From: Siphonodentalium dalli
Lineage: Eukaryota; Mollusca; Scaphopoda; Gadilida; Siphonodentaliidae
DNA: 64,000 nt
Assembly (NCBI GenBank): GCA_032622095.1
Contig: CP136069.1
Span: 1,581,462 to 1,645,461, forward strand
Reading direction: 5' to 3'
Made by a program: the position numbers and the translations under genes. The notes below the pieces were generated by a model. It saw nothing but the letters and a program-made list of their open reading frames with translations. It was not told where the DNA came from and made no database searches. Below, one piece after another: positions 51,014 to 60,319 of this stretch (its first letter is position 1; every line of letters starts with the position of its first letter).

Positions 51014-51920
51014 CTGAGCATATATTAAATTTATCTTTTTTATCTGTTTTGAACTTTTGACGAGACAGCACTGTCAGATAAGTACTGTTAAAATTTACAA
51101 AAGAAGTTACAATTAAAAGTGGGACCAGCAATTTCTGTTGCGTTACATGTACGGTAGTTAGGATACCACCCATGAATCACTTCTCTATTACTTTCATGGT
51201 GTATCATGGCATTAAGATTCAGTATCAATGCTTACATTACAATTCAGAAGCAGAATACACAGAACACTGATAAGGTGTCATCACACCAAACACCACGATT
51301 ATATATGGTCTCTTTGATGTTATTTAATTGTACACCCCACTGACTTATCCTATTTTCAGTAGATAAATAAACCAATATTATATTAAACTGACAACGTTTT
51401 TCAATACAATGTTACTACCATTACTTTGATAGAGGAAAGTTTATTCTCAAAGAGTATAATTATTTTACATGAACATTATTTTAATGGTATATAACTATAT
51501 ATCCAACAAATGAAGCTGAAAATTCATATTTCATGTGCTGCAGGAGCCTTCAAACTCTGGTTGACACTACAGTAACAGTTGAGGCACAAGCAGACATGTT
51601 CACTGGAGAAATGTTATTAGTTAGTCCACTTCCGCTGTTTCAGTCAGTTAATAAGCTAGAGGAATAATAGTATGACCACTGCTCCAATCCTGTAGTTAGC
51701 CAAAATCAAGGCTTCTTTTACCATGATTTTAATGAACAGAGAACAGAAAATTCCTTAGTTGAATATTGTCAGATCATCAATTACAATAATGTGACTTATC
51801 ATCCATCCTCCTTCACAATAACATATTACATGGTAATTTACAAAGCATTTGTATGATATTACACGGCTGAAGATTGTCACACATTTGAGAACTGGTCCAT
51901 AAATACTGTTTGTCATCCAC
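51014..51920. other. Probable intron-like sequence
   Basis: AT-rich sequence between two exon candidates on the minus strand. No other structure seen. Confidence 0.35.
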
Positions 51921-52038
51921 CTTGAATGGGAAATTCAACTCATGGCATTTTGAAGCTACAAGTAGTAACATATCATTACTGTATGGTAGACCTCTACTTC
52001 CTGATATAGCACATTTTATATCTGATTCTGTAGTCATC
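51921..52038 (-). CDS. Candidate internal exon of an unrecognised gene
   Basis: On the minus strand a pyrimidine-rich tract ending TTTTTTCAG precedes the exon, and AAG|GTGGAT forms the donor. The 118-nt exon holds one leftover base and 39 codons, including SGSRGLPYSNDMLLLVASKC, with a codon boundary at the donor. Downstream (lower coordinates) lie five 84-nt exon-like blocks that also start and end on codon boundaries, so the phases fit a single transcript. I do not recognise the protein family. The length, splice signals and phase fit are the only evidence. The frame runs on past the donor to 51813 without a stop, so read-through is also possible. Confidence 0.45.
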
Positions 52039-52132
52039 CTGAAAAAATTAATATATGAAGTCAGAATTTTAAATCATTTTTTATGTATGTATGGTTTGAA
52101 CTGAACAAAATCTATTATAGCATGGATCTTAA

Positions 52133-52519
52133 AGGTACTCAATCTGATTAAGCACCCCTAAATTACTATTTCTTCGGATTCAGGAATATAAAATAATTAA
52201 TTTGAGTCGATGAACCCATCCATCAAAGATCAGAATGATCAGATATTGATGTTTTTTAATTTGTAATTTTCTTGAGATGTGTACTAATAATTGCAACAGA
52301 AACAAACAGACGAAGATGGATAACTCTAAAATGAATAACTGAGAACTTCCTTTTGACGGCATGTTCTGGGCCAGAAACAAGAGATAATAAAACTTCAAAA
52401 ATTGATATCTGATCACTATGAGGGTTGATGGGTAGGTTACTCGACTCGAATCAATTATTTTTTTACCTCAGAAGCCAAAGAAATAGTCATTTATGAGGGT
52501 CTAATTGGATTGAGTACCT
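52133..52519. mobile_element. MITE with long TIRs and TTAA target duplication
   Basis: It begins AGGTACTCAATC and ends GATTGAGTACCT. The inverted arms stay recognisable for about 100 bp (ACTATTTCTT...GGATTC and the GAGTCGA region) but are diverged. TTAA flanks both ends (52129-52132 and 52520-52523), as in piggyBac- or Kolobok-type elements. It has no coding. Related partial copies lie at 52886-53060 and 55507-55665. Confidence 0.85.
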
Positions 52520-52885
52520 TTAACATTTAACCAACCATTTTCCCCCCACTTGTTGATGAAAATCCACAAATCAGGTTCCAGCTATCTAGGTCACTTGTAC
52601 CAATGTTAAACATATTTCCGAAACATGAAATGACACACTCTATGATTTCCAGACTTCAATTTAAAGATGAATTATCTGTTCGCACAACAAGTATATAGTT
52701 TCCTCGGTATAACATAAGAGAAATGAATCAAAAACACCTACCTGGGAACACTACTATCAATTAATATTGATTTCCTTATATAATGTGACTATCAAGTTGC
52801 CCTGTGGGACATATATTTGTCACTATTTTTAGAAATAGTTATTGCTCAGAACAAACACGAGCTGTAAACTGTTGAAATATAATCA

Positions 52886-53060
52886 ATATTAAGTATGCAT
52901 CATCCGATTAGATGCCCCTCAATAAGGCTCAATTACTATATCTTTGGATTCGGGTGGGAGGATATTTGATTTGAGTCGATGAACCCACCCACCAAAGCTA
53001 AAAGTTATTACATATTCATTTTTAAATCTATTATTTTTCACCATCAAGACTTAATAGTGG
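52886..53060. repeat. Partial relative of the TTAA MITE
   Basis: It matches one arm of the 52133 element: CCGATTAGATGCCCCTC, AATTACTAT, TTTGGATTCGGG, TTGAGTCGATGAACCCA. The terminal AGGTACTCAAT is not clear, and the other end may be a decayed piece near 53285-53315. Confidence 0.65.
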
Positions 53061-53069
53061 CCTGGGAAA

Positions 53070-53880
53070 AAGTCAACGGGCCAATTGTCTTGGACCAACT
53101 TGCGGGTGAAGATGATAACTCTAAAATCAAGTAGCTTTGTGTTGATAATGAGGCAAAATTTTCATTGAACAACATGCTGATAAATAACACATTTTGAGCA
53201 ATTTTATACTATTATTTTTGAGCAATTAGTCGATTCTGATGATAACTGAAGCAGCATTTCAAAATATGTTGTTGTTGGAACCTGAATATATGGGGTTCAT
53301 TGAATCAAATTGAGAACTTGCACGCTAAATTATACATGAAATGCTTTATATAATTATTATACAATGAAGTAAAATAAGTAATCACTCCAAATATAAAAAA
53401 AAACATGTGAGTATAGTTAGTATACAGACTGTCAATGCGGTGAACGTTATTGCACCAATTTGTTGGGGCTCAAGTTGAAATGTTTTACCAACAATGTAAC
53501 TGAATTTACGAAATAGACCAAAATATTGCAGCTGTGTAATCAGAAGTAAAATAAAATAAAGCTTTATTCCACACATATTGACTATTCAACCAAATCTCAC
53601 CATTGAATACCTATTATTGTATGCCTCTAGTGGAATAGAAGCCGGAACTATTTTTGTTTATGTTGTCACCAAGAAAGGTGACAAACAGCTATTATAGGTA
53701 TATTTAGTATGTCAACAATCAGCTTCATGTGATGTCCCGATCATAACCGGTTATCCATCAGACTTAAATCACAATAAAGGTAGCTGACTCATGGATTGAC
53801 ACAATGGTGTAGAATAAATACAGAACACAACTTGTACCATAATCTCAAATATTTTATCAAAATCATGGTGGACAGTGCAT
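53070..53880. other. No gene seen
   Basis: AT-rich single-copy sequence, possibly intronic for a minus-strand gene. Confidence 0.3.
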
Positions 53881-53887
53881 AATTACA

Positions 53888-53989
53888 TTCTGATCGAGTT
53901 TTGCTGTCGCAAAATATATCCATGCACCTTCTGCAACTCATTTGATAAAAGATTCTCGATGCCACTAGGGGTAACTTAATTTTAGGATC
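53888..53989 (-). other. Weak exon candidate on the minus strand
   Basis: After AATATTTGCAG an open frame reads DPKIKLPLVASRIFYQMSCR and continues about 45 more codons; a possible donor is GAAT|GTAATT near 53888. It lies upstream of the 51921-52038 exon on the same strand. No family is recognised and the donor is uncertain. Confidence 0.2.
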
Positions 53990-53999
53990 CTGCAAATAT

Positions 54000-54750
54000 T
54001 CAAAAAATCATATTCAATTAAACATGCTGCTGCATGAGTATATGATTCATATTCGATTCAACATCAGCGAAGAATATATCTATATAATATCCCTGTTGAG
54101 CTTCGCAGTGCTAAAATGAGTGTTCCGTAAGAAGCACACATCGATGGCATTGCCGTAGAGTCATAAGCACCCCCTCATTATGAGAGTAGTTCATCTGGAT
54201 GATTGATTTCAGCATCCTGACCGACTGTACATGTGCATAGGTTGTGATACATGTTAGTCAGATCATGTAGCCCCAATGCCCCTCAAATTAAAAGATTAGT
54301 TGAAATGCAAAGTAACATCATTATATTTTACTCACAGACACAGACTGCCATTGGAAATGTTTTGTCCTCTCACAAATTCCAGAATTATTGGCAAAGTTGT
54401 CTTGCAGCAAATTCAGAGGATCACATCACTCATTCTTACGATAAGCTGAGGTTATCTGCAAAAATTAGTAAACACTTATTACAATATTGTTTTCATTGGA
54501 ACAAGCTATTACTCAGACTAGTTATTTAATTGCAATTGTATACATACACATGAAATCTGAAAATTGGCCACAGCAATAACTTCCAGGGCCTTAAAATCAC
54601 ATATGTACTTCACCAACATTCATCAGGGACGTGGATGGAGGGTCTCCATTGGGGAGGGACGCACCTTGAAATTGAAATGTATAAAGCCACCCACCTCCTA
54701 AAATATCCAACACATGTTGTATTATATCAGACAAGAAGTCTAATTTGTTT
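54000..54750. other. No gene supported
   Basis: A plus-strand frame at 54251-54529 has an acceptor-like TTTTACTCACAG inside it near 54339, but no donor or known domain. The 54628-54670 segment resembles a repeat at 44595. Confidence 0.3.
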
Positions 54751-54762
54751 TCAAGTTGGAGC

Positions 54763-55056
54763 AGGGGCCCCCGGTGGTCGAATCGGTAGAGTGCCAGGTG
54801 AATTACACAGTCACAGACCGTCCAGCGCTGACGAAGCTGGTTCGAACCCCGTCATAGGCATAGGAAGGGTGACTGGAATCGTGTATCTGGGCAAGTTTGT
54901 CAGTTGCTTTCTGGGGATCGGTGGTTTCTACACACAGTGGGACGATTTCTTGGTGAAATCAAGCCTCTTCGTGGTCTTTCCTCCACCAGTAAAATTGACA
55001 ACGTCATGTGTGGCCTAGCGGCTAGAACGACGATAAACCCTAATAAACCAAACCAA
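54763..55056 (+). mobile_element. tRNA-derived SINE with 12-bp target site duplication
   Basis: The 5' part is tRNA-like, with an A box TGGTCGAATCGG at 54775-54786 and a B box GGTTCGAACCC at 54839-54849. A tRNA-unrelated body follows, and the 3' tail is CGACGATAAACCC followed by TAATAAACCAAACCAA. The element is flanked by perfect direct repeats TCAAGTTGGAGC (54751-54762 and 55057-55068), the mark of LINE-mediated insertion. SINEs with such a RTTAAACCC-AATAAAC tail are common in marine invertebrates (from memory). The open frame at 54635-55018 runs across it and is an artefact. Confidence 0.92.
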
Positions 55057-55069
55057 TCAAGTTGGAGCC

Positions 55070-55500
55070 GGTTAAAATTGTGAATTGGAACATAAGTACT
55101 AGTAGAATGTCTGCTGAACAGTCTCTTTAACGACAATAACTTATGATGAACTTATCTTGGCCATTTTTGTCGCAAGCATCCATAGCGACTCAACTCAAAT
55201 GTTGAGTTATGTTCTGCATAAAACGGGGAAAAAAGAAGATAAAATAAAAAAGAGTATTCTCTGTATATGAGCTTTGTCAGCAAGTAAAGTGCAAGTACAC
55301 TCTGACCGACTTTAAAATCGCAGATGCACAGATTCCCATGGTAATAAATATCTGTGCCATTTAAAAACATTTAACAAAAAATGTCGGAATAATGCAGTTT
55401 CCCATGGTACTAAATGTCTGTGAAAGTTTTGAAACAATTGACAAAAAAGTATAGGAACAAACGCTCAAAGTAATACCTCTGTATAATTTATTGAAAATGT
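55070..55500. other. No gene seen
   Basis: AT-rich sequence. An AAATATCTGTGCCATT / CTAAATGTCTGTGAAA resemblance between 55350 and 55415 hints at a small old duplication with TTCCCATGGTA. Confidence 0.35.
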
Positions 55501-55506
55501 TCTTAA

Positions 55507-55665
55507 AGGTACTCAATCGGATAAAACTCCTCTCAATTACTATTGCAATGGCTTCGGGGGTAAAATATATTTGATTCTAGTCAAGAAAGCCACCCATCAA
55601 AGCTCAGATTTATTAGATATCGATTTTAGAAATCTATTATTTTTCATTATCAGGAATATTTTCTG
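55507..55665 (+). repeat. Second partial copy of the TTAA MITE
   Basis: TTAA (55503-55506) is followed by AGGTACTCAATCGGAT and then by the same internal words as 52133 (CAATTACTAT, GGCTTCGGGGG, CCACCCATCAAAGCTCAG). The opposite terminus was not found. Confidence 0.7.
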
Positions 55666-55669
55666 TCCC

Positions 55670-56370
55670 AGAAGTTTCCCGAAAAAGCCGACCGACATAC
55701 TCTCGATACTAAATTCCATTGAACAAAATGTTGCTATATAACCCCCCACAACTTGCAGGGGGGGTATAATACTAATTTTGGAGGGCATTAAATAATGTCC
55801 CGAGAGTCAAGGACCACAAATAGGTCCAAGGGCTGTTGATAAAACATAACGCTCATGCATGTTATTATTATTAATACAACTCCGTCCTTGTGTGATCGGT
55901 GACACATAATTCACTGGGCCGTGTGAGAACATTTGAAATTTGAACATACAAATTGCAAAATCCTATAGCATCTATTGAGTAGCCTCAAGGTTTTAGAAAC
56001 TTCAGACCTGACCTGTTGGTCTAACACAAATTATTCCACACTAATAGATTGTTTGATAATCAATCTACAAAAAGATTTCAACCTATTGTTTCGTGTGAAA
56101 TTTCCGACTATAAATGTACATGTCTGGAATTCAACGATATTTAGAACAGTTTTGACCAAGGTTGATGGACATAGGTTAATTGTAGCATTACCAGTCTCTG
56201 CCCCGGCTATAGGCTGATATGATATTCGCCGGACATTCGAAGGATATACTTTACACGATACCCTTTTGCTGTATACATTGGTCTTTATATCCAGTGATTC
56301 TGTCAGGCTACTTTTAATATGCAAGTCGAATTCTGTTTTCACAGACCTGCGACTGACGCGTGCGACAACT
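55670..56370. other. No gene supported
   Basis: A 134-codon minus-strand frame (56031-56435) is the longest here. It has no recognised motif, is overlapped by a plus-strand frame and includes one arm of the hairpin at 56374, so it is left uncalled. Confidence 0.35.
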
Positions 56371-56373
56371 GAA

Positions 56374-56436
56374 GTTGTGGCTGATGCAGTTAAACCCATT
56401 CGATTTAAAAATGTGCTTAATTGCGTCAGCCACAAC
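56374..56436. repeat. Stable 20-bp stem-loop
   Basis: GTTGTGGCTGATGCAGTTAA (56374-56393) pairs with 56417-56436 at 18 of 20 positions, with a 23-nt loop. Function unknown. Confidence 0.8.
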
Positions 56437-56439
56437 CCC

Positions 56440-57375
56440 AGTGATTTATATAATATATATGATTTGAAACGTTGCGCCTATATATATAAACCCATCTAGC
56501 CTCATGCATCAGCCGCATGTCTGTAATAGCATCTTTATACCGACATGGGTTGGCAGTCTATACATTTGTATGTATTGAATTTGTGTGCACCAGTCTCTGT
56601 CGAGACTAAGTCTGCATTAAGTATATGTGACCATATTTATATACTGGTACGTATATATACATCGTTCGTTCGAAGAGAGGTCCCTGTCGGTAATTGCCGC
56701 TCAGCAAATGCTGCACATGACATGTTCACCTGAATGGCGATCACCACCACTGGGCACTTGCAGTAAAATGGGCAGTTCGTTCAAAGGGTACCCGTGGGCT
56801 TGCTATTGACAGTATTATAAGTAGAGGTGGAGATATTTATTCTTTCGAGGTTTCGACACAAGTTTCCAACAACTGTGGTCTGTGATAACTTGTTCGAGCT
56901 ATAAAAGGTGCAAAAACTAATTTTGGATTTTGATGACTTGTGCATATTCCATTAATTCGAAATTAGGTGTTGTTGCAAATTGGAAATGAAATAATATTAT
57001 CTACTTAGTGAGCTTTCAGACAACCACGATTTAATCCTAAGTGGAAGGATTTTCGTCGTAGGAAGTAACCGATAGTTAGACTGCGCATGCTCACGTCAAA
57101 ATCACAAGTCAAAAAATAATATCAAGCACCGTTTGATTTTAGATTCAAAATTGTGTCGTATCCACTTGTGACGTAATCGCAGTCGTGTGTACATAAAAAT
57201 CGTGGCTGGAAAGATCGCAGGGTAGTCAATCACATGCTATACAAACAACCTACTCAGCTGGACAAAACAAGTCTCCACTACTTTTAAAACCGTGGTGTGG
57301 TTAGCGTTGCCACCGCGGCCAAAATGCAAAACCTTCTACACCGATGCTCCACCTACTAACTACAGTTGGGCCGCA
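56440..57375. other. No gene seen
   Basis: Single-copy sequence with short frames only. Confidence 0.35.
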
Positions 57376-57379
57376 GTGT

Positions 57380-57612
57380 ACTTGCCATTCGGCCATGGTG
57401 TACATGTAGTTGCCACGGTGTATGTTCATTAAACTGAAAAAAGACGATACAAACTATAAATCTAACCATGTTGTACATGCCATTCGGCTCCATTGTAGTT
57501 GCCTTTCGGCCATGGTGCACTTGCCATTCGGCCGCAGTGTATATACTTGCCGTTCGGCCGTGGTGTACTTGCCGTTCGGCCGCGGTTCACTTGCCGTTCG
57601 GCCGCAGTGCTC
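57380..57612 (+). repeat. Minisatellite of CTTGCCRTTCGGCCGYRGTG units
   Basis: About eight units of 20-30 bp built on TTGCCGTTCGGCC and a GTGTAC end, interrupted by an unrelated segment at 57420-57470. The three overlapping plus-strand frames here are different readings of the same repeat. Confidence 0.85.
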
Positions 57613-57619
57613 AACTGCT

Positions 57620-58580
57620 ACAGTTACAAACTCTTGACTCCGCGACCAAACGGCAAATACAACGTGGTGCCAATGGACAATTGTTTTGTCCGACAGTCCA
57701 GCAAATACGAGTACTAGTAGTAGTACGATATCATCATGTACGACAACATGATGTCAACATCGCATTCATGATCTCATCGGGCCACGATTCTTCCACTTAC
57801 GTCAGTCAGCTGTCATATACGATTGTATCATGGTCGTCTGAATGTTCACTTATAGGCAGATATTAATAAATAATATAAATGTATTTTAATTATTTATCAC
57901 TCACTGTTCTGTGAACAGAACTCGACAGAACTTTCACTGAAAGTTTCAGAATGCCTGTGCGTGCAGGTTGCCAGTGAACACAGTCAGTGAGTGACAGCCT
58001 GTTGGAGTTTTTTTCATTTAGAAAAATGAATATGTAGGCATACTTCACATTGTTGAGAACTGAGTATAATTTAAGGAATAGTACTGCAGAAAGTGCAGTA
58101 TACGTCTTATCGAACACGAAATTATGCGAATTTTTACGGCAGAAATAGAAAGGTCAAGGTTTCCGGTCGCAGGGAAAGGTAATTTCCGGACACATTTGTT
58201 CGATACCTTTACCGGATTCTGGCTTCCATAATAGACTAAATAACTTTTGAAATTTGGATATATAGTTATTAGTTCCAACTACTAGTATAAAATAACATTA
58301 CAAATTGATGATGAGTCGAGTGTAAATTCCAGGACTAACGCATTAGCCTACTGTTTCGTCGAATTTACCTTCAATCAACATTCTGTACGAAGTATCTAAT
58401 TACGTTCTTCGTATGTTTGCATAAATATTCTCACCTTTACTAAATATATTCTTCTTGTATAACGGCTCAAATTCAGTGGTCTTGCTCCTTATTGGAGTCG
58501 AAACTGTGATCAACACCAACAAACCAATATGGCTACCATTCTGAGACAACGTGTAGATAGAGTTGTATCAGTGCGCATGA
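57620..58580. other. No gene seen
   Basis: It includes a trinucleotide run (AGTACTAGTAGTAGTAC at 57709-57725) and a small inverted TTCTGTGAACAGAA at 57906. No exon is supported. Confidence 0.35.
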
Positions 58581-58589
58581 CTGGTGACA

Positions 58590-58740
58590 ATACACATATC
58601 TGTTCAAGTGTTTACACATATATGTGTAAATATAGAAAAACATACACAACATGTGTATACACATGTATACAATACTGTATATATATTGGAGGTACACACC
58701 ATGTGTCCAGTGCCAATGACATTCTACCTACACAGTAGTT
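58590..58740. repeat. Second TACACA / TGTGTA palindrome cluster
   Basis: TTTACACATATATGTGTAAA, ACACAACATGTGTATACACATGTATAC and GTACACACCATGTGTCC occur in 150 bp; same motif class as 48575-48860. Confidence 0.7.
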
Positions 58741-59127
58741 TGCAGAGAGTATGCTCTAATTAATTGACCCTTTTTAACAAGGTTGACCACCGGTAATACC
58801 TCGGTACTTGATATGATGATACGACCAACCGCTGTCAATTATACCAAGGACTGTAACAATTCATGGTTAATTATATGTATTGCGATACAATATCGAACGA
58901 TGTCAAGCCTATCGTATCGTCTCTAGTGTATCGCGAATTCGCGAGGCAGGAAATCAAGTAATTTATGAAGACGGGCATGTGTAAAGAGCAAAACCTGCAA
59001 ATTTCTCTCAAGTTTATATGTCTATTTATATGTATATTTGTCACTCATCTAGCTAACAATTCAATTCTTTCTCCAGTGTAAAGTGTAAAGTGTAAATTTT
59101 CTGATAATTCAGTTGGTATTCATTTTG

Positions 59128-59437
59128 GAACACTGGTTCAGTGTATCATGATATGTATAGTATCGTTGATCATGTATCGTTATTCATATCGTATCATGAA
59201 CAAGGGTATCGTTACAGCCCTAGTTTAAAGTATACAGCGGCACCACCTCGCTTAGACTGTATTCTTCATGCGAAGTTTATATGAACACTGGTTCAGTGTA
59301 TCATGATATGTATAGTATCGTTGATCATGTATCGTGATTAATATCGTATCATGAACAAGGGTATCATTACATCCCTAGTTTAAAGTATACCGCGGCACCA
59401 CCTCGCTTAGACTGCATTCTTCATGCGATGTTTATAT
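59128..59437 (+). repeat. 155-bp tandem duplication
   Basis: Copies 59128-59282 and 59283-59437, both starting GAACACTGGTTCAGTGTATC, differ at a few bases. They are rich in TATCATGATA and GTATCG words. The same words occur at 58885-58935, so an older repeat extends to the left. Confidence 0.95.
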
Positions 59438-59560
59438 GAATTATATATTTGTTCAAATCGTCATTATAAACAGACCAGATAATGTTTTATTTTTCTGGGG
59501 TGGCGGGATTCCCCCCTTCCGACAGTGTAGATATGGTATTTATCAATTGAAAACTTGGTG

Positions 59561-59590
59561 ACTGAAAATGGCGGCGCCGGAAGTTGAACG
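59561..59590 (+). promoter_or_regulatory. Possible promoter core: overlapping YY1 and ETS motifs
   Basis: AAAATGGCGGC (YY1-type) is directly followed by GCCGGAAGT (ETS-type). This pair near an ATG is typical of animal housekeeping promoters. The sequence is compatible with transcription in either direction. Confidence 0.35.
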
Positions 59591-59636
59591 CTCACATGTT
59601 TCAAATTTCCAGATCAATCAGAACAGAATTAACGCG
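59568..59636 (+). CDS. Possible first coding exon (hypothetical)
   Basis: ATG with A at -3 lies inside the YY1/ETS motif and reads MAAPEVERSHVSNFQINQNR and a few more codons. A GCG|GTGCAT donor at 59637 is weak; without splicing the frame stops at 59658-59660 after 30 codons. MAA-P starts in such motifs are common for ubiquitous proteins, but no second exon was found on the plus strand. This is only a candidate. Confidence 0.2.
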
Positions 59637-59664
59637 GTGCATGGCACTCACGGAAAATAAATTG

Positions 59665-60095
59665 GGTGTTAGCCGGTCATAAAAAAAATGTATGTGGTGT
59701 ACAACTGTCGAAAACAAAATAAACGCTATGTTATTACTTGGTTATACCATGGTTAAAAAATAATAATATCGCAGTAAGATTACCTGTGGATACCGCATGC
59801 ATGTCAACTGCTAGCATTCGCTGTCGACGCTGTGATAATATTACCACTTGACCGCGGTTGACTGGCAGTATATATCACCGCGGTCAATACCGGCATACAA
59901 CCTAGTTAAAGGGGTCGGTTAATTAGAGCATACACATGTCAGAAAAGAGGCACATAAACCAAGCTGGAGAACCAGTAGTTGGTTCTTCGTGCTTCAAACA
60001 CAGATGTAGAACCAAAATTACCTACAATTACTGCTGTTTTGGTTCTTGAGAATTGAAGAATCAAAAGTGGACGGACGGATTATTTACAACTAAAC
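59665..60095. other. No gene seen
   Basis: It includes two near-copies of GGTTATACCATGG / ACCGCGGT words, perhaps old repeat remains, and no supported exon. Confidence 0.3.
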
Positions 60096-60104
60096 TTCAA
60101 CATC

Positions 60105-60285
60105 GTAGTTGTTTTCGTCGTCATTAGCATCGTATCACCGTAATCACCGTAAGCATCTTCGTCGCAATCGTCATCGTCAACGCTGTCGTCGTCATCGCTG
60201 TCATCATCGTAGTCATCACCATTATCATCGTCACAATCGCCATCTCTATCTTCGTCGTAGTCACCGTTATCATCGTAGTCATTAT
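60105..60285. repeat. Imperfect GTC/ATC trinucleotide repeat
   Basis: CGTCGTCATCATCGTAGTCATCACC-type sequence over about 180 bp. On the minus strand it reads as an Asp-rich frame (60080-60319), the expected by-product of such a repeat. Confidence 0.85.
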
Positions 60286-60319
60286 GAATGTAGCCCCCTG
60301 ACCCCTGCCCAGGTGCCAC

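Noticed and set aside
54251-54529. 92-codon plus-strand frame with an internal acceptor-like site
   Set aside because: No donor, no partner exon on the plus strand and no recognised domain; the better exon evidence nearby is on the minus strand.
54635-55018. 127-codon plus-strand frame
   Set aside because: It spans the SINE and its tRNA-like head.
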